Of a stretch of 46,977 nucleotides of DNA, positions 17,912 through 28,569 are shown in pieces. The position numbers and the translations under genes were made by a program. The notes under the pieces are model-generated. The model made no database searches. It was not told the DNA's origin and was given only the letters and a program-made list of their open reading frames with translations. Origin of the DNA: Streptococcus danieliae (lineage in GTDB: Bacteria > Bacillota > Bacilli > Lactobacillales > Streptococcaceae); NCBI RefSeq assembly GCF_013415245.1, contig NZ_JACBXX010000132.1, positions 1 to 46,977 on the forward strand, in the 5' to 3' direction. Positions within the stretch are counted from its first letter, which is position 1; every line of letters starts with the position of its first letter.

Positions 17912-20230
17912 TTAAGCTAAAGCGTCATCCATAGAAAGAACTTCGTGGAAGACCCGTTGAGTCAATTCTGTTTTTTGCTCAGGTGTGAGGTACTTGGTGT
18001 TGACACAGTAACCAGAGATCCGGACGATGACATCTTCACCAGCCATGATCTTGTCATAGACATCGGAGAGGTCCATAACGTTCAAGTTAACGTGCTGACC
18101 ACCGTTTTCAAAGTAGGCATCGAGGATAGTTACCAAGTTGTCTACTTGCTCATCACGAGTTTTCCCAAGGGCCCGTGGAGATACTTGAGTTGTGAGGGAA
18201 ATTCCGTCATTTGCATGGGCAAATTCGAGTTTCGCCAAAGAGTTCAAGTTTTGGAGCCAGCCACCTTTTGATTTTGGTGATGGGTTGGCACCTGGAGAGA
18301 AGAACTCAAGCTCACTTGTGTTAACAGTACCATCTTCATTGAGGAAAACACCACGGTGAACAGGAGAGTGACCTGTTTGTTTAGAGTAGGCAACGTTAGA
18401 AGTGATGGTCAAGAGGGAAACGGTAGCTTCCGCATTCTTGTATAGTTTGTGACTTGCAAGACGGCTATGGAAAGCTTCCAAGAGCCATTCTGCAATAGAG
18501 TCAACGCGGTCATCATCTTCTCCGTAACGAGGGTAATCACCAGTAGTTTCGTAATCGTAGATGTAGCCATCTTCGTCACGAATTGGTTTTACAGTTGCGT
18601 ATTTAATGGCAGATAGGGAGTCAACTGTGTTGGCAAATCCACAAATACCGAATCCCATGTTTGCCCCTTGGTGGGTTGGGAGGAAGGCCATTTGTGCTGC
18701 TTCGTAGTTGTATTTATCAGTCATGTAGTGGATGATGTTGAGGGCATCCACATAGGTATCTGTGAGCCAGTCGAGGGATTCTTCGAAGTTGGCTTTAACC
18801 TTATCAAAGTCAAGGATTTCATCACGGATTGGCTCGATGTCAAAGACCTTGTAGTCTTTATGAACGTCATCGAATCCACCATTTAGTCCTGTGAGGAGGG
18901 CTTTCAAGACGTTTACACGCGCTCCAAAGTATTGGATGTTGTGGCTTTGGTTTTCATTTTCTGGATCCAAAGGAGACACACAACAAGAAATACAGCTCAT
19001 TTCACCGTAACCTTCTTTGGCCATAGTTGTTACCCCTTCATACTGGATAGAAGAGTGTTTGTGGCTCATATCCATACAGTAGCGACGGAAGCTATATGGC
19101 AATTGGTCTGTCCAAAGAACAGTCAAGTTTGGTTCAGGTGAGTTGCCGATGTTGTCCAAGGTATTGAGGAAACGGTAGTCCATCTTAGTAACACGGTGGC
19201 GACCATCTGCCCCCATACCAGCCATCGAAGTTGTGATGAAGGTTGGGTCTCCAGAGTAGAGTTGGTCGTAAGCCTTGGTCCGGGCAAATTTAACAGTCCG
19301 GAGTTTCAAGACAAAGTCATCAACAAACTCTTGGATTTCAGATTCTGTATAAGTACCACGTGCCAAGTCCCGCTCTGCATAGATGTCAAGTACGATTGGA
19401 ACACGGCCAAGTGATGTAGCGGCTCCGTTGATAACACGAGCTGCTGCCATGAAGGCAATGTTGGTCCATTGAATCGCTTCTTTGGTGTCCATGGCTGGGC
19501 GACGTACATCCACACCATACAAGTCACCAAGGGCTACAACATCTTTCAAAGCTTGATACTGGAGGTTCACTTCTTCACGGAGACGGATTGTTTCTTCGTC
19601 AATATCTGTAAGGGCGTTCCAGTCATCTACTTTTTCAGCCATGAGGAAGTCTGCCCCGTAAAGTGCTAAACGGGCATAAACCCCGATAATCCGTCCACGA
19701 GAGTAGGCATCTGGCAGACCGGTAACGGTGTGCGCGTGACGGGCACGACGGATGTTAGTAGTGTAGGCACGGAAGATACCGTCGTTTACGGTTGTTGCGT
19801 ATTTGGTAAAGATTTCATGCAAGTGTGGATCTGGCTCATAACCGTTCTCACGCAGAGTTGTTTCCGCCATACGGATTCCTCCCTTAGGCATGAAGCTAAG
19901 GCGGAAGAGCTCAGAGTTTTGTAGACCGAAGATTAATTCGTTATCTTTGTCGATGTAACCAGCAGGGATGTCTGCGATGGAAGCGACACGGTCAGTATCC
20001 ATTGGGAAGCGTGTTTCTTCATAGCCAGCCTTGGTTTCTTCGATGATTTTCTTAATGTGGAGGGAACGTTCAGTTGGTCCTGCTAGGAAGCTTTCATCGC
20101 CATCATAAGGTTTGTAGTTGGCTTGGACAAAGCGAGAGACACTGACTTTTTCCTTCCAATCAGTTCCTTTAAAGCCTTCCCAGGCTTTTGCAAAAATGTC
20201 TTGAGTGTCAACGGTTGTTTTAACGACCAT
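17912..20230 (-). CDS. pflB: Pyruvate formate-lyase
   Basis: 772 residues, a glycyl-radical enzyme converting pyruvate and CoA to formate and acetyl-CoA during anaerobic mixed-acid fermentation. The adjacent catalytic cysteines are in [13 protein letters not shown] (around residue 415), and the radical glycine is in VRISGYCVN (around residue 740). It needs the activase PflA, which is not in this window. Its promoter carries a CcpA cre-like site. O2 destroys the radical, so function is complementary to the aerobic nox gene nearby. Confidence 0.97.
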   Translation of the reverse strand: MVVKTTVDTQDIFAKAWEGFKGTDWKEKVSVSRFVQANYKPYDGDESFLAGPTERSLHIKKIIEETKAGYEETRFPMDTDRVASIADIPAGYIDKDNELIFGLQNSELFRLSFMPKGGIRMAETTLRENGYEPDPHLHEIFTKYATTVNDGIFRAYTTNIRRARHAHTVTGLPDAYSRGRIIGVYARLALYGADFLMAEKVDDWNALTDIDEETIRLREEVNLQYQALKDVVALGDLYGVDVRRPAMDTKEAIQWTNIAFMAAARVINGAATSLGRVPIVLDIYAERDLARGTYTESEIQEFVDDFVLKLRTVKFARTKAYDQLYSGDPTFITTSMAGMGADGRHRVTKMDYRFLNTLDNIGNSPEPNLTVLWTDQLPYSFRRYCMDMSHKHSSIQYEGVTTMAKEGYGEMSCISCCVSPLDPENENQSHNIQYFGARVNVLKALLTGLNGGFDDVHKDYKVFDIEPIRDEILDFDKVKANFEESLDWLTDTYVDALNIIHYMTDKYNYEAAQMAFLPTHQGANMGFGICGFANTVDSLSAIKYATVKPIRDEDGYIYDYETTGDYPRYGEDDDRVDSIAEWLLEAFHSRLASHKLYKNAEATVSLLTITSNVAYSKQTGHSPVHRGVFLNEDGTVNTSELEFFSPGANPSPKSKGGWLQNLNSLAKLEFAHANDGISLTTQVSPRALGKTRDEQVDNLVTILDAYFENGGQHVNLNVMDLSDVYDKIMAGEDVIVRISGYCVNTKYLTPEQKTELTQRVFHEVLSMDDALA

Positions 20231-20367
20231 TTAAGGTACCTCATTATCTTTCTAGTCTTACGACGCATAGAAAAACCAATCGATTGACCAACACGCTTAT
20301 GAGACAAGTTGCTTTGTAACTCGATCGATTTTTCAGGAAGTCCGAGAACTGTTATAATTACAATTAG

Positions 20368-20396
20368 ATTATAACACAAAGTAATCGTTTTCAATA
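20368..20396 (-). promoter_or_regulatory. pflB promoter with catabolite (cre) site
   Basis: On the minus strand TATTGA (-35, complement of 20391-20396), 17-bp spacer, TATAAT (-10, complement of 20368-20373). A sequence TGAAAACGATTACT (complement of 20380-20393) matches the cre consensus TGWAANCGNTNWCA at 13 of 14 positions and overlaps the -35 and spacer. The leader contains an AATCGAT inverted repeat (near 20278 and 20322). Confidence 0.7.
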
Positions 20397-20496
20397 CTAA
20401 AAACACAAGCTGTAAGGGTTTTCTGATGTAATACAGTTTTCTTTGAAACAGAAATCTGTATTGATTCTGTTTTACTTCACCAAGGAGGTTAAGGGA

Positions 20497-21627
20497 ATGC
20501 TCATTTTTCCACTTTTGGACGATCAGTCCCGCAAAATCATTCATATAGACATGGACGCCTTTTTCGCCGCCGTAGAAGAAAGGGATAATCCAGACCTAAG
20601 GGGGAAACCTGTGGTGATTGCCCGTGATCCTCGAATCACCGGTGGCAGGGGTGTTGTCTCAACCGCTAATTATGTGGCTAGACGTTTTGGAATCCACTCA
20701 GCTATGAGTGCCAAGGAAGCTTATCAACTTTGTCCCCAAGCCGTATTTATTCAAGGAGATTATCGGAAATATCGCGAGATTGGGCTCCAAGTACGGGAGA
20801 TTTTTGGGCGTTATACGGACTTGATAGAACCCATGAGTATTGATGAGGCCTACTTGGATGTGACGGTGAACAAGATCGGCTCTGCCTCTGCGGTCAAGGT
20901 GGCACGGCTGATTCAGGAAGATATTTGGCGGGAGCTGCGGCTGACCTGTTCGGCTGGGGTTTCTTACAATAAATTCTTGGCCAAGTTGGCTAGTGATTAC
21001 CAAAAGCCACGGGGGTTGACGGTTATCAAGCCTGGGGAGGCCTTGGATTTTTTAGCGCCCTTAGCAATTGAGAAATTTCATGGGGTTGGCAAAAAGAGTG
21101 CGGAGCGCTTACGGCAGATGGGGGTGAAAACCGGGGCGGATCTGTTAGAAATCTCTGAAACAGAGCTGATTGATCGCTTTGGGCGTTTTGGCTATGAGCT
21201 CTATCGGAGGGCTAGGGGGATCCATAATGGTCCAGTTAAGCCCAACAGGGTTCGGAAATCCTATGGTAAAGAAAAAACCTACAGTCACTTTCTGCGCCAG
21301 GCAGCAGATGTCCGCCAGGAGCTTCAGAGCCTAGCCCACAGTTTGGCTCTTAATCTGGAGCGCGAAGAGATTCAGGGACGGACGGTTGTGTTAAAAATTC
21401 GCTGGGAGAACTTTGAGACCCAAACCAAACGGGTTTCCCTAGACCGGCCTATATTTAAGGAAGAAGACTTACTAGTAGCTGCCCTAGAACTCTATGAATC
21501 GACTGAGCAGAAGGACCTGGCCATTCGTCTCCTGGGCATTACCTTGACCAACTTGGGCAAGGAACAGGAAACAGATTTACTAGCAAATAAAGAGGAAACC
21601 GCCTCGGAGGCGGACAACCCTGATTAA
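20497..21627 (+). CDS. dinB: DNA polymerase IV
   Basis: 376 residues from ATG 20497, chosen because AAGGAGG (20482-20488) is ideally spaced; the upstream in-frame TTG at 20443 is not supported. Y-family polymerase: [17 protein letters not shown] carries the first catalytic aspartate, and [10 protein letters not shown] the second acidic pair. Little-finger domain residues follow. Translesion synthesis. The 3' end overlaps recD2 by four bases in convergent orientation. Confidence 0.95.
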   Translation: MLIFPLLDDQSRKIIHIDMDAFFAAVEERDNPDLRGKPVVIARDPRITGGRGVVSTANYVARRFGIHSAMSAKEAYQLCPQAVFIQGDYRKYREIGLQVREIFGRYTDLIEPMSIDEAYLDVTVNKIGSASAVKVARLIQEDIWRELRLTCSAGVSYNKFLAKLASDYQKPRGLTVIKPGEALDFLAPLAIEKFHGVGKKSAERLRQMGVKTGADLLEISETELIDRFGRFGYELYRRARGIHNGPVKPNRVRKSYGKEKTYSHFLRQAADVRQELQSLAHSLALNLEREEIQGRTVVLKIRWENFETQTKRVSLDRPIFKEEDLLVAALELYESTEQKDLAIRLLGITLTNLGKEQETDLLANKEETASEADNPD

Positions 21628-21655
21628 GAGGGGCTGTCACTGTCCGGGGCGGTTT
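21596..21655. terminator. Terminator built from the overlapping 3' ends of dinB and recD2
   Basis: AAACCGCCTCGG (21596-21607) pairs with CCGGGGCGGTTT (21644-21655), followed by T and GT. Both stop codons lie in the loop, so the stem is coding sequence of both genes. A nested smaller hairpin, CCGCCTC/GAGGCGG, also exists. Confidence 0.55.
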
Positions 21656-24032
21656 TGTGGTTTCCGAAAAATTCAGCTAGGTCGGCTTCTGTCAAGCCGA
21701 TCAGGGGATCAATCGTATCCCAGTTTTCCGTAGTGAGTTGGTATTGGACCAAGTCAGGGCTTGCTTCTTCCACAGTTTTCACAGACTTATCCACAGACTT
21801 GTGGATATCTTGTGGATAAGCTGTGGAAAACCTTGAGGAAAGATAGGTCTGGCGCTGGGTTCCTTCGTTTTCCACAGCATAGGTATAGGCTGTGGATTGT
21901 CCCAAGAGAATTAGCTTGCTTTTGGCGCGGGTAATAGCGGTGTAGAGGAGGTTGCGTTGCAACATCCGGTGGTTGGCCTGGGTTAGGGGGAGGATGACCA
22001 CTGGGAATTCACTTCCCTGGGACTTGTGGATGCTCATGGCATAGGCCAACCGAATCTTATACCATTCCTTGCGAGGATAGTTGACCTCGCTACCATCGAA
22101 GTCCATGCGGATTTCATCCTGGTCGCTGTCGCTATAGCGGGCTGGAATGAGCTCCGTGATCGTACCGATATCGCCATTAAAGACATTGGCTTGGGCATCG
22201 TTGACCAGGTGGATGACCTTGTCACCCAGGCGGTAGTGCTGATCGGTGGCTTCAAAGCTTTGTTGGCCTTTTTTGGCAGGATTGAGCAGGTTTTGCATGA
22301 GCTGATTGATGGCATCAATGCCGGCAACACCCCGATACATGGGAGCTAGGACCTGGATGTCTGGCGCTGCAATACCACTTCTCAGCGCTGCCCCCACGAT
22401 TTTTTCAATCATTTCTGGAATATGTTCCGCTGAAGTTTCAAAGTAGGAGCGGTCGGCTTTTTTGAGGGGAAAATCAGCGGGTAGCCGTCCGTTTTTGATG
22501 TCATTGGCCAGGTGAACAATGGTTGAGTCTTCGCTTTGGCGGTAGATTTTTTCCAGATGGATTTTGGGGATGCTTTCCACTTCTTGCAAATCCGCCAAGA
22601 CCTGTCCGGGGCTGACGGAAGGGAGCTGGTCGGCATCACCAACCAGAAGAATTTTTGTATGGCTGGCTAAATTTTGGAAGAGCTGGTTGGCTAACCAGGT
22701 GTCGACCATGGAAAACTCATCCACAATGATAAAGTCTGTATCTAAGGCCTCTTCTAGATGACTGACTTCATCATCGGCCACCATGCCCAAATGGCGGTGA
22801 ATGGTAGCTGCGGGGAGGCCGGTTAATTCATTCATCCGGCGGGCAGCCCGACCGGTTGGGGCGGCTAGTAGGATGGGGATGTCTTTGGCCTCAAGGTTGA
22901 TTTTGTGAAGCTTGGCGTAGACCGAGATAATCCCATTTAAAACGGTTGTTTTCCCCGTTCCAGGACCACCGCTGAGGATAAAAATCGGTTCCTGAATGGC
23001 TTGGATGATGGCGTTTTTTTGAACCTGGTCGTAGTGAATTCCCAGTTCTTCCTCGACCGCTGCGATCAGTTCTGCTAAGTGGTCCGTATCCGCTTCAGAT
23101 TCCTTTTGATCCCGGGCTTCTAAGAGGCGGAGCAGGTGGTTGGCAATGCCTTCTTCGGCAAAGAAGAGTGAATTGGTAAAAATCTTGGTACCAATGTTCT
23201 GGATTTTATCTTCCTCCAACAGTCTGGTTAATTCCTGGGCAATGATTTGAGGATCAAGAGGCTCTTGCCGAGCCTCTTCCAGTAAGACCAAGGATTTTTC
23301 CAGTAGGAGGGCAGCTTCGATATAGGTATTGCCTGATTCTAGGCAGTATTGGAAGAGGCTGTGAATAATTCCAGCTCGAAAGCGTTGGGGGGAGTTGGTT
23401 TCAATCCCTAAGCGCTCTGCCACTTGGTCGGCAATGACAAAACCGACCCCTCGGATATCCTCGACCAGTTGGTAGGGATTTTCCTGAATAACCGTTAGGG
23501 TTTCCTCTTGGTAGGTGTCATAAATTTCGAGGGCCAGGCGATTGGGGATCCCTAAATCGGCTAGGCGGGCCAAGGCCTGCTCCAAGCCATAATTGATTTT
23601 CAAGGTTTGAACCAGGGCCAGGCGGTTGGCCTTGGATAATCCCTTGACTTCTTCTAGCCTTTGAGGCTGGTTGAGGATTTCATCGATGGGATTGTCTGAA
23701 GAATAAATGTCTAAAATTCGTTTGGCAGTCTGTTTCCCAATCCCCTTAAATTGAGGCCCGGAAAAGAATTTGACCAGTCCTTGTGGACTGGGCTTTTCCC
23801 GCTCATAGCGGCTGGTTACCACCTGTTCTCCATAACGGGGGTGCTGGACCAGTTGGCCATAAAAGCGATAGGAGCTGCCTTCTACAATAGTGGCAAAAGT
23901 GCCGGTAACAATGATTTCGAAGCCGGCATAATCCGAATCGGTGTCTTCTAAATCCACGAGGAGGATCTTGTAAAAGTTACTTTGGTTTTCAAAAATAAGG
24001 CGGTCTACACGACCAGAAAAGTAGTGTTCCAT
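21624..24032 (-). CDS. recD2: RecD2-type ATP-dependent 5'-3' DNA helicase
   Basis: About 802 residues, starting at the ATG at 24032 (MEHYFSGRV), which is preceded by AAGGAAG; the frame extends five codons further up without a ribosome binding site. The N-terminal RecD2 region with helix-hairpin-helix repeats ([29 protein letters not shown]) is followed by Walker [10 protein letters not shown] (about residue 360), a Walker B with VDEFSMV, and SH3/UvrD-like C-terminal motifs ([13 protein letters not shown]). Part of recombination and repair without RecBC. The C-terminal coding region holds a DnaA-box cluster. Confidence 0.94.
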   Translation of the reverse strand: MEHYFSGRVDRLIFENQSNFYKILLVDLEDTDSDYAGFEIIVTGTFATIVEGSSYRFYGQLVQHPRYGEQVVTSRYEREKPSPQGLVKFFSGPQFKGIGKQTAKRILDIYSSDNPIDEILNQPQRLEEVKGLSKANRLALVQTLKINYGLEQALARLADLGIPNRLALEIYDTYQEETLTVIQENPYQLVEDIRGVGFVIADQVAERLGIETNSPQRFRAGIIHSLFQYCLESGNTYIEAALLLEKSLVLLEEARQEPLDPQIIAQELTRLLEEDKIQNIGTKIFTNSLFFAEEGIANHLLRLLEARDQKESEADTDHLAELIAAVEEELGIHYDQVQKNAIIQAIQEPIFILSGGPGTGKTTVLNGIISVYAKLHKINLEAKDIPILLAAPTGRAARRMNELTGLPAATIHRHLGMVADDEVSHLEEALDTDFIIVDEFSMVDTWLANQLFQNLASHTKILLVGDADQLPSVSPGQVLADLQEVESIPKIHLEKIYRQSEDSTIVHLANDIKNGRLPADFPLKKADRSYFETSAEHIPEMIEKIVGAALRSGIAAPDIQVLAPMYRGVAGIDAINQLMQNLLNPAKKGQQSFEATDQHYRLGDKVIHLVNDAQANVFNGDIGTITELIPARYSDSDQDEIRMDFDGSEVNYPRKEWYKIRLAYAMSIHKSQGSEFPVVILPLTQANHRMLQRNLLYTAITRAKSKLILLGQSTAYTYAVENEGTQRQTYLSSRFSTAYPQDIHKSVDKSVKTVEEASPDLVQYQLTTENWDTIDPLIGLTEADLAEFFGNHKTAPDSDSPS
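21766..21899. promoter_or_regulatory. Cluster of DnaA-box-like 9-mers inside recD2
   Basis: Two perfect DnaA boxes, TTATCCACA (21787-21795, plus) and TGTGGATAA (21811-21819, minus), plus single-mismatch boxes at 21800-21808, 21822-21830 and 21868-21876, and two-mismatch boxes at 21766-21774 and 21891-21899. Seven sites lie in 134 bp. They are all in coding sequence for the RecD2 C-terminal tail. Confidence 0.6.
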
Positions 24033-24071
24033 GTGCTTCCTTGTCATTTAAAGATAGTTACAGAGGCTTTC

Positions 24072-24162
24072 ATACTCTTTCTATTTTGCTTCACACGTCG
24101 TTAGCTTCGCTAGTTATGCCTGCGTCTCGCTACTTAGTTTGCATTCAAAATAGTTTGAGTCA
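24072..24162. repeat. 91-bp MITE-like intergenic repeat, copy 3 (divergent)
   Basis: Imperfect terminal inverted repeats: ATACTCTTTCTATTTTG at 24072 against CAAAATAGTTTGAGTCAT ending near 24162. Its ATACTC end resembles copy 2. A short tail word ATTGGAAGTAGTAT (about 24173-24186) recurs at about 5058-5071, next to another ATACTCTTT. Confidence 0.5.
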
Positions 24163-24191
24163 TGATTTTAGATTGGAAGTAGTATAAAAAA

Positions 24192-24218
24192 GAGGCCGGA
24201 GTCAAAAATCCTGGCCTC
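24192..24218 (-). terminator. Terminator of lepB
   Basis: GAGGCCGGA (24192-24200) / CCTGGCCTC (24210-24218), followed on the minus strand by six Ts. Confidence 0.8.
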
Positions 24219-24237
24219 ATTCATTCTCTTTAATAGA

Positions 24238-24879
24238 TTATTCATGGAGTAGTTTGAAGCTATTTACGGGCCAAAAGCGTAGAACAACTTCGCCTGTAAT
24301 TTGCTCGGCTTTAAAGGTTCCGACATCGCGGCTGTCTTTGGAGACAATGCGGTCATCTCCCAGCAAATAGTATTCATTGTCTGGGACAGTCACCTTGAAG
24401 TCGGCTTGTCCTTCACGGTTAACGGTGAAGGCTGGTGAGGCCTGAGCCAGGCTCTGGAAATATTTGCTGTAGGAGTAGGTGTTTTGCAGTTTGTCGGCTT
24501 GGAAGGCTGCCTTGTAGTCAACTAGGTAGGCTTCGTCGACTTCTTTCCCGTTGATGTAGAGGGTGTCCTGTTTGAACTCCACTTCATCGCCGGGCATGCC
24601 GATAACCCGTTTGACGATTTTCTTTTCCTTGTCATTTTCGTCGTTTTCGGTCGCCACCACGATATCAAAGCGGTCAATCTGATTTTGGTTAAAGACAATC
24701 AGGTGTTGGCCTTCTGCCAGGGTTGGATCCATGGAATGGCCTTCTACGCGAACAGCCTGCCAGAAAATCAAACGGGAAAGTACAATTCCCCCAAGTATGA
24801 TGATAAAGAGGAGGGTTTCAAAAATCTGCCGTGCACGGCCGTGTTTTTTCTTTTGATTTTTAGCGATTCTACTTGCCAT
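24238..24879 (-). CDS. lepB: Signal peptidase I
   Basis: 213 residues. One N-terminal transmembrane helix (about 21-42) after a basic cytoplasmic tail, then the extracellular catalytic domain. Nucleophile serine is in EGHSMDPTL (S49) and the general-base lysine in KKIVKRVIGMPGD (K90); the later GDDRIVSKDSRDVG box E is present. It removes signal peptides from secreted proteins, such as the LPXTG adhesin here. It is divergent from zapA. In several streptococci I recall rnhC (RNase HIII) between lepB and zapA; it is absent here. Confidence 0.94.
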   Translation of the reverse strand: MASRIAKNQKKKHGRARQIFETLLFIIILGGIVLSRLIFWQAVRVEGHSMDPTLAEGQHLIVFNQNQIDRFDIVVATENDENDKEKKIVKRVIGMPGDEVEFKQDTLYINGKEVDEAYLVDYKAAFQADKLQNTYSYSKYFQSLAQASPAFTVNREGQADFKVTVPDNEYYLLGDDRIVSKDSRDVGTFKAEQITGEVVLRFWPVNSFKLLHE

Positions 24880-25057
24880 AGTTGTCCTTTCTAGTCCTTA
24901 GCCTGTCAACAGTCTTCTAACAGACCTAGCTCTTCGTAGTTTTTACAAGTAAGACCTATTGTATCATATTTTACATCTTTTTCCGTCAGTGAACTGAGCT
25001 CCTTTTGACAAATGACAAGGCTCTTCCTTTCTGCTATAATGATGAAAAGGTGATATT

Positions 25058-25303
25058 ATGGCAAATTTAAATCGATATAAATTTTCTTTTGGAAAGAAAA
25101 CTCTAACATTAACAACAGAATACGACAACCTCTTTATGGAAGAGATTGAGCGTCTGGCGCAAGAGAAATACCAGGCTCTCAAGGAACAGATGCCCAAGGC
25201 AGACGATGAAACCCTGGCGATCCTGTTGGCAATCAATACCTTGTCCGTTCAATTGAAACGGGAAGTGGAGCGTGCCCAGGAAGATCAGGAAGCAGCGAAG
25301 TAG
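25058..25303 (+). CDS. zapA: Cell division protein ZapA
   Basis: 81 residues beginning MANLNRYKFSFGKKTLTLTTEYDN, the usual streptococcal ZapA start, with an N-terminal beta domain and a C-terminal coiled coil (about 50-80). ZapA cross-links FtsZ filaments at the division ring. An AAAAGGTG ribosome binding site precedes the start. It leads the zapA-cvpA-(mutS2-trxA) gene order common to streptococci. Confidence 0.85.
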   Translation: MANLNRYKFSFGKKTLTLTTEYDNLFMEEIERLAQEKYQALKEQMPKADDETLAILLAINTLSVQLKREVERAQEDQEAAK

Positions 25304-25311
25304 GTGCTCTT

Positions 25312-25869
25312 ATGCTTGATCTAGTCCTTCTTTTGCTGCTAGTTTGGAACTTTTATTTAGGTTACCAGCGGGGGCTGGCCCAGCAACTTGGCCAGGCAGT
25401 CCTCTTCTTGATTTCCTTTATCGTCGCATCCTTGACTTATGGCCAAGCGGCCCAGTTTCTGAGTCTCTGGATTCCCTATGCCAATCCGGTTCGTGGCAGT
25501 CAGGCCCTCTTTTTTGAGTCGGGCATTTTGTTTGATTTGGATCAGGTTTTTTATAGTGGTCTAGGCTTTCTGCTGGCCTTTAGCCTGGTTTGGCTTCTTG
25601 GACGCATTTTTGGGACCTTCTTCGTCTTTTTCCCTTGGAAACGGACCTGGGATAGCCTGCCAGCCTCACTTATATCTGGCGGCCTATCCCTGCTTCTGAC
25701 CTGGTATCGGGTGGAGATGGTGCTCTTTATTTTGGCGACCGTCCCCCTTCCCATGGTGCAAGACCTGCTTAGTTCCAGTTTTTTGGTGCAATTTATGATG
25801 AATCTCTCCCCATTTAGCCGCTTGCTTTTACGCCAACTTTGGGTGACTAGCGTTTTGGGAAGTTTGTAA
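25312..25869 (+). CDS. cvpA: CvpA family membrane protein
   Basis: 185 residues with four predicted transmembrane helices (about 1-19, 22-45, 74-100, 108-135) and the family pattern NFYLGYQRGLAQQLG near residue 14. It starts 8 bases after zapA, so the two are cotranscribed. CvpA was named for colicin V production; its molecular role in Firmicutes is unresolved. Confidence 0.85.
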   Translation: MLDLVLLLLLVWNFYLGYQRGLAQQLGQAVLFLISFIVASLTYGQAAQFLSLWIPYANPVRGSQALFFESGILFDLDQVFYSGLGFLLAFSLVWLLGRIFGTFFVFFPWKRTWDSLPASLISGGLSLLLTWYRVEMVLFILATVPLPMVQDLLSSSFLVQFMMNLSPFSRLLLRQLWVTSVLGSL

Positions 25870-25878
25870 ACAAGATGG

Positions 25879-25908
25879 AAGAGTTTGGTGACAGGCTCTT
25901 TCTTTTTA
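25879..25908 (+). terminator. Terminator of zapA-cvpA
   Basis: AAGAGTTT (25879-25886) pairs with AGGCTCTT (25893-25900), two G-U pairs, followed by TTCTTTTT. Confidence 0.65.
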
Positions 25909-26034
25909 GATTTTTGGAGCAAATTTGAAACAAGTAGGGGTGGGCTACACCCTTAGGCTATCAGAGTTAGTCACTGTGATTACCCTCTTGTAGGATATGG
26001 GAATACTAATGATGACGGTAGTAAATAAAATGAA

Positions 26035-26112
26035 GAAAGGAAGTCTATATATTCTTTCTCAAATGTGGTTAGATCTATAAATGACTATATTTGGTTATAT
26101 TTTATATAGCAG
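26035..26112. repeat. 78-bp intergenic repeat ending at the mutS2 start, copy A
   Basis: This 78-bp stretch from GAAAGGAAGTCT to TTTATATAGCAG matches 29034-29111 (also 78 bp) at roughly three quarters of positions, with the first 12, the CAAATGTGGTT block and the last 18 bases most conserved. It ends three bases before the mutS2 ATGATG. A GAAAG/CTTTC hairpin lies at its 5' end and a CTATAT/ATATAG one near its 3' end. No conventional ribosome binding site lies between it and the gene. Confidence 0.65.
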
Positions 26113-26117
26113 AAATG

Positions 26118-28454
26118 ATGAATTTAAAAATATATGAAAGTTTGGAGTTTTCAGAAGTCAAAAGCGCCTTTGCCACCTATTTACGGACGGTAGAGGGGCA
26201 GAAGACCTTAGCGAATCTGGAACCCATGACCCAGCAAAAAGAGATCCAGCAAGCCTTTGATCAGTTGCGGGATATTGAAAGCCTTGGCACCGCAGGTTAT
26301 AGCCTGCCTATGCCCAGTCTCGGGGATTTGACCCCTAGCTTGAAACGCCTACAGGTAGAGGCGGAATTAAACCTGGATGATTTTCAAGACATTAAGGCGC
26401 TTCTAAGAGCCAGTCAGGTGCTTAAAGATTTTTACCTAGACTTAGAAGATGTTAGCCTCCCGCACCTGGCTGTTTATTTTGAAAACTTGGAGACCTTCCC
26501 GCAATTCCAGGGTGCCTTGCAGGCCATCGCTGATAACGGGACGATTGAGGACTTTGCCAGTGAGGACTTGTTGCGGATCCGCCGCCGTTTGCGCCAGGCC
26601 GATCGAGACTTGCGCCAGACCATGCAGGAGTTGCTCAAGAAGAAGGCAGACTACCTGGCAGATCCGCTCTTTGCTAGCCGGAATGGCCGCCATGTCTTGC
26701 CAGTCAAGCAGAGCTTCCGCAACCGGATCCAGGGGATTGTCCAGGATATTTCTGCGACCGGGAACACGGTCTACATTGAACCGCGTGAGTTGATCCAAAT
26801 CAATGAAGACATTGCTGGCCTTGAGGCAGAAGAGCGTTACGAAATCCGGCGCATTCTCAGAGAACTGGCCACCCTTCTCCGTCCCCAGGTCCAGGCCTTT
26901 CAAAACAACCATTGGCTCTTGGGGCATTTTGACTTCTTGGGGGCCAAGTACCAGTACATGCGAGATCGGGATGCCCATATTCCGACCATTTCGAGTCAGA
27001 ATGATATCCGCCTGCTCCAAGTACGCCATCCCCTCTTGGAAGAGCCTGTAGCCAATGATCTGCACTTTGGGAAGGATTTGACCAGTATTGTCATGACCGG
27101 TCCCAACACCGGGGGAAAAACCCTGATGCTTAAGACCTTGGGCTTGGCTCAGTTGATGGGGCAGGCTGGTCTACCGATTCTTGCGGCCGAGGGCAGTCGG
27201 ATTGGGCTTTTTGATCAGATTTTTGCGGATATTGGGGATGAACAGTCGATTGAGCAAAGCCTATCGACCTTCTCCAGTCACATGACCAATATTATCCAGA
27301 TCCTCCAGCAAGCCGGTCCCTTTTCACTTGTTCTTTTTGATGAATTGGGAGCAGGGACGGACCCGCAGGAGGGGGCGGCCTTGGCCATCGCAATTTTAGA
27401 AGATCTCCGCTTACGGGGCATTAAGACCATGGCCACCACCCACTACCCAGAACTCAAGGCTTATGGGATTGAGACCCAGGCGGTGGAAAATGCCAGCATG
27501 GAGTTTGATACCTTGAGTCTACGCCCAACCTACCGCTTTATGCAGGGCGTACCAGGCCGCTCCAATGCTTTTGAAATTGCCAGACGCTTAGGCTTGGCAG
27601 AGGTGATTGTGGACCAAGCAGAGGGGCAATTGGACCAAGACCAGGATGTCTCACGGATTATTCAACGCTTGGAAGACCAAACCCTGGAAAGTCGCCGACG
27701 CTTGGAAGCCATTCGCGACTTGGAACAAGAAAACTACAAGCTCAATAGGGCTCTGAAAAAACTCTATGTGGATTTGGAACGTGGACAAGAAGCCGAGTTA
27801 AATGAGGCTCGGAAAGAGGCTCAGAAGATTGTAGCCAAGGCCACCGAAGAGAGTGAGCAGATTCTGAAAAACTTACAAGCAGGCGCGGAACTCAAGCCCC
27901 ACCAAGTTATTGAAGCCAAGGCGAAGCTGAAGGAGTTGGCACCAGAAACAGTCGATCTGTCCAAAAATAAGGTGCTCAACCGGGCTAAAAAGAAAAAAGC
28001 TCCTAAGGTCGGGATGGAAATCCTGGTTAGCCAATATGGGCAGCGGGGCAATCTGGTTCGGCGCTTGAAGGACGGCCGTTGGGAGGCCCAGGTTGGTTTG
28101 ATGAAGATGACCTTAAAAGAGGATGAGTTTGAAGCGGTTGGCAAGGAAGCGGCTGCCGAGAAGCCAGCCTCTCGGAAGGTCTCAACGGTTAAACGCAGCA
28201 AGAGCCGAGGAGCCAAGGCTCGCTTGGACTTGCGGGGGAAACGTTATGAGGAAGCCATGGAAGAATTGGATGCCTTTATTGACCAGGCCCTGCTGAATAA
28301 CATGGCCCAAGTGGATATTATTCACGGAATTGGGACTGGAGTGATCCGTGAGGGGGTTCAGAATTACCTGCGCCGGAATAAACAGGTCAAGTCCTTTGCT
28401 TATGCGCCACAGAATGCTGGAGGGTCAGGAGCGACCATCGCAATTTTTAAATAA
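26118..28454 (+). CDS. mutS2: MutS2 (endonuclease / ribosome-rescue ATPase)
   Basis: 778 residues starting at ATG 26118 ([11 protein letters not shown], matching other MutS2 starts), although the frame is open further up through the 78-bp repeat. The MutS-type ATPase has Walker [10 protein letters not shown] (about 327-335) and a [15 protein letters not shown] Walker B; a KOW-like region follows, then a C-terminal Smr nuclease domain ([15 protein letters not shown] from about 703 and [12 protein letters not shown]). Homologues suppress recombination and split collided ribosomes. No strong Shine-Dalgarno is visible. Confidence 0.94.
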   Translation: MNLKIYESLEFSEVKSAFATYLRTVEGQKTLANLEPMTQQKEIQQAFDQLRDIESLGTAGYSLPMPSLGDLTPSLKRLQVEAELNLDDFQDIKALLRASQVLKDFYLDLEDVSLPHLAVYFENLETFPQFQGALQAIADNGTIEDFASEDLLRIRRRLRQADRDLRQTMQELLKKKADYLADPLFASRNGRHVLPVKQSFRNRIQGIVQDISATGNTVYIEPRELIQINEDIAGLEAEERYEIRRILRELATLLRPQVQAFQNNHWLLGHFDFLGAKYQYMRDRDAHIPTISSQNDIRLLQVRHPLLEEPVANDLHFGKDLTSIVMTGPNTGGKTLMLKTLGLAQLMGQAGLPILAAEGSRIGLFDQIFADIGDEQSIEQSLSTFSSHMTNIIQILQQAGPFSLVLFDELGAGTDPQEGAALAIAILEDLRLRGIKTMATTHYPELKAYGIETQAVENASMEFDTLSLRPTYRFMQGVPGRSNAFEIARRLGLAEVIVDQAEGQLDQDQDVSRIIQRLEDQTLESRRRLEAIRDLEQENYKLNRALKKLYVDLERGQEAELNEARKEAQKIVAKATEESEQILKNLQAGAELKPHQVIEAKAKLKELAPETVDLSKNKVLNRAKKKKAPKVGMEILVSQYGQRGNLVRRLKDGRWEAQVGLMKMTLKEDEFEAVGKEAAAEKPASRKVSTVKRSKSRGAKARLDLRGKRYEEAMEELDAFIDQALLNNMAQVDIIHGIGTGVIREGVQNYLRRNKQVKSFAYAPQNAGGSGATIAIFK

Positions 28455-28569
28455 AACTTTTTTATCGAAGGTTAGTGCGGATCTAGTATCGGAATCGGGA
28501 ATCAAATTCTGTCATTATTTTCGAAATTGGTGTAAACTAGTAGCAAGAACAAAAAAAGGAGCTATTGAT

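Noticed and set aside
20083-20544. Minus-strand 153-codon frame across the pflB start
   Set aside because: It is a shadow of pflB in another frame, and its upstream part lies in the promoter region and in dinB.
21766-21899. DnaA-box cluster as a chromosomal origin
   Set aside because: It lies inside recD2, with no dnaA/dnaN neighbours and no AT-rich unwinding region; only a titration or regulatory role remains plausible.
28348-28569. N-terminal extension of thioredoxin
   Set aside because: The extension is mutS2 sequence in another frame; ATG 28570 has a strong ribosome binding site and gives the normal 103-residue length.
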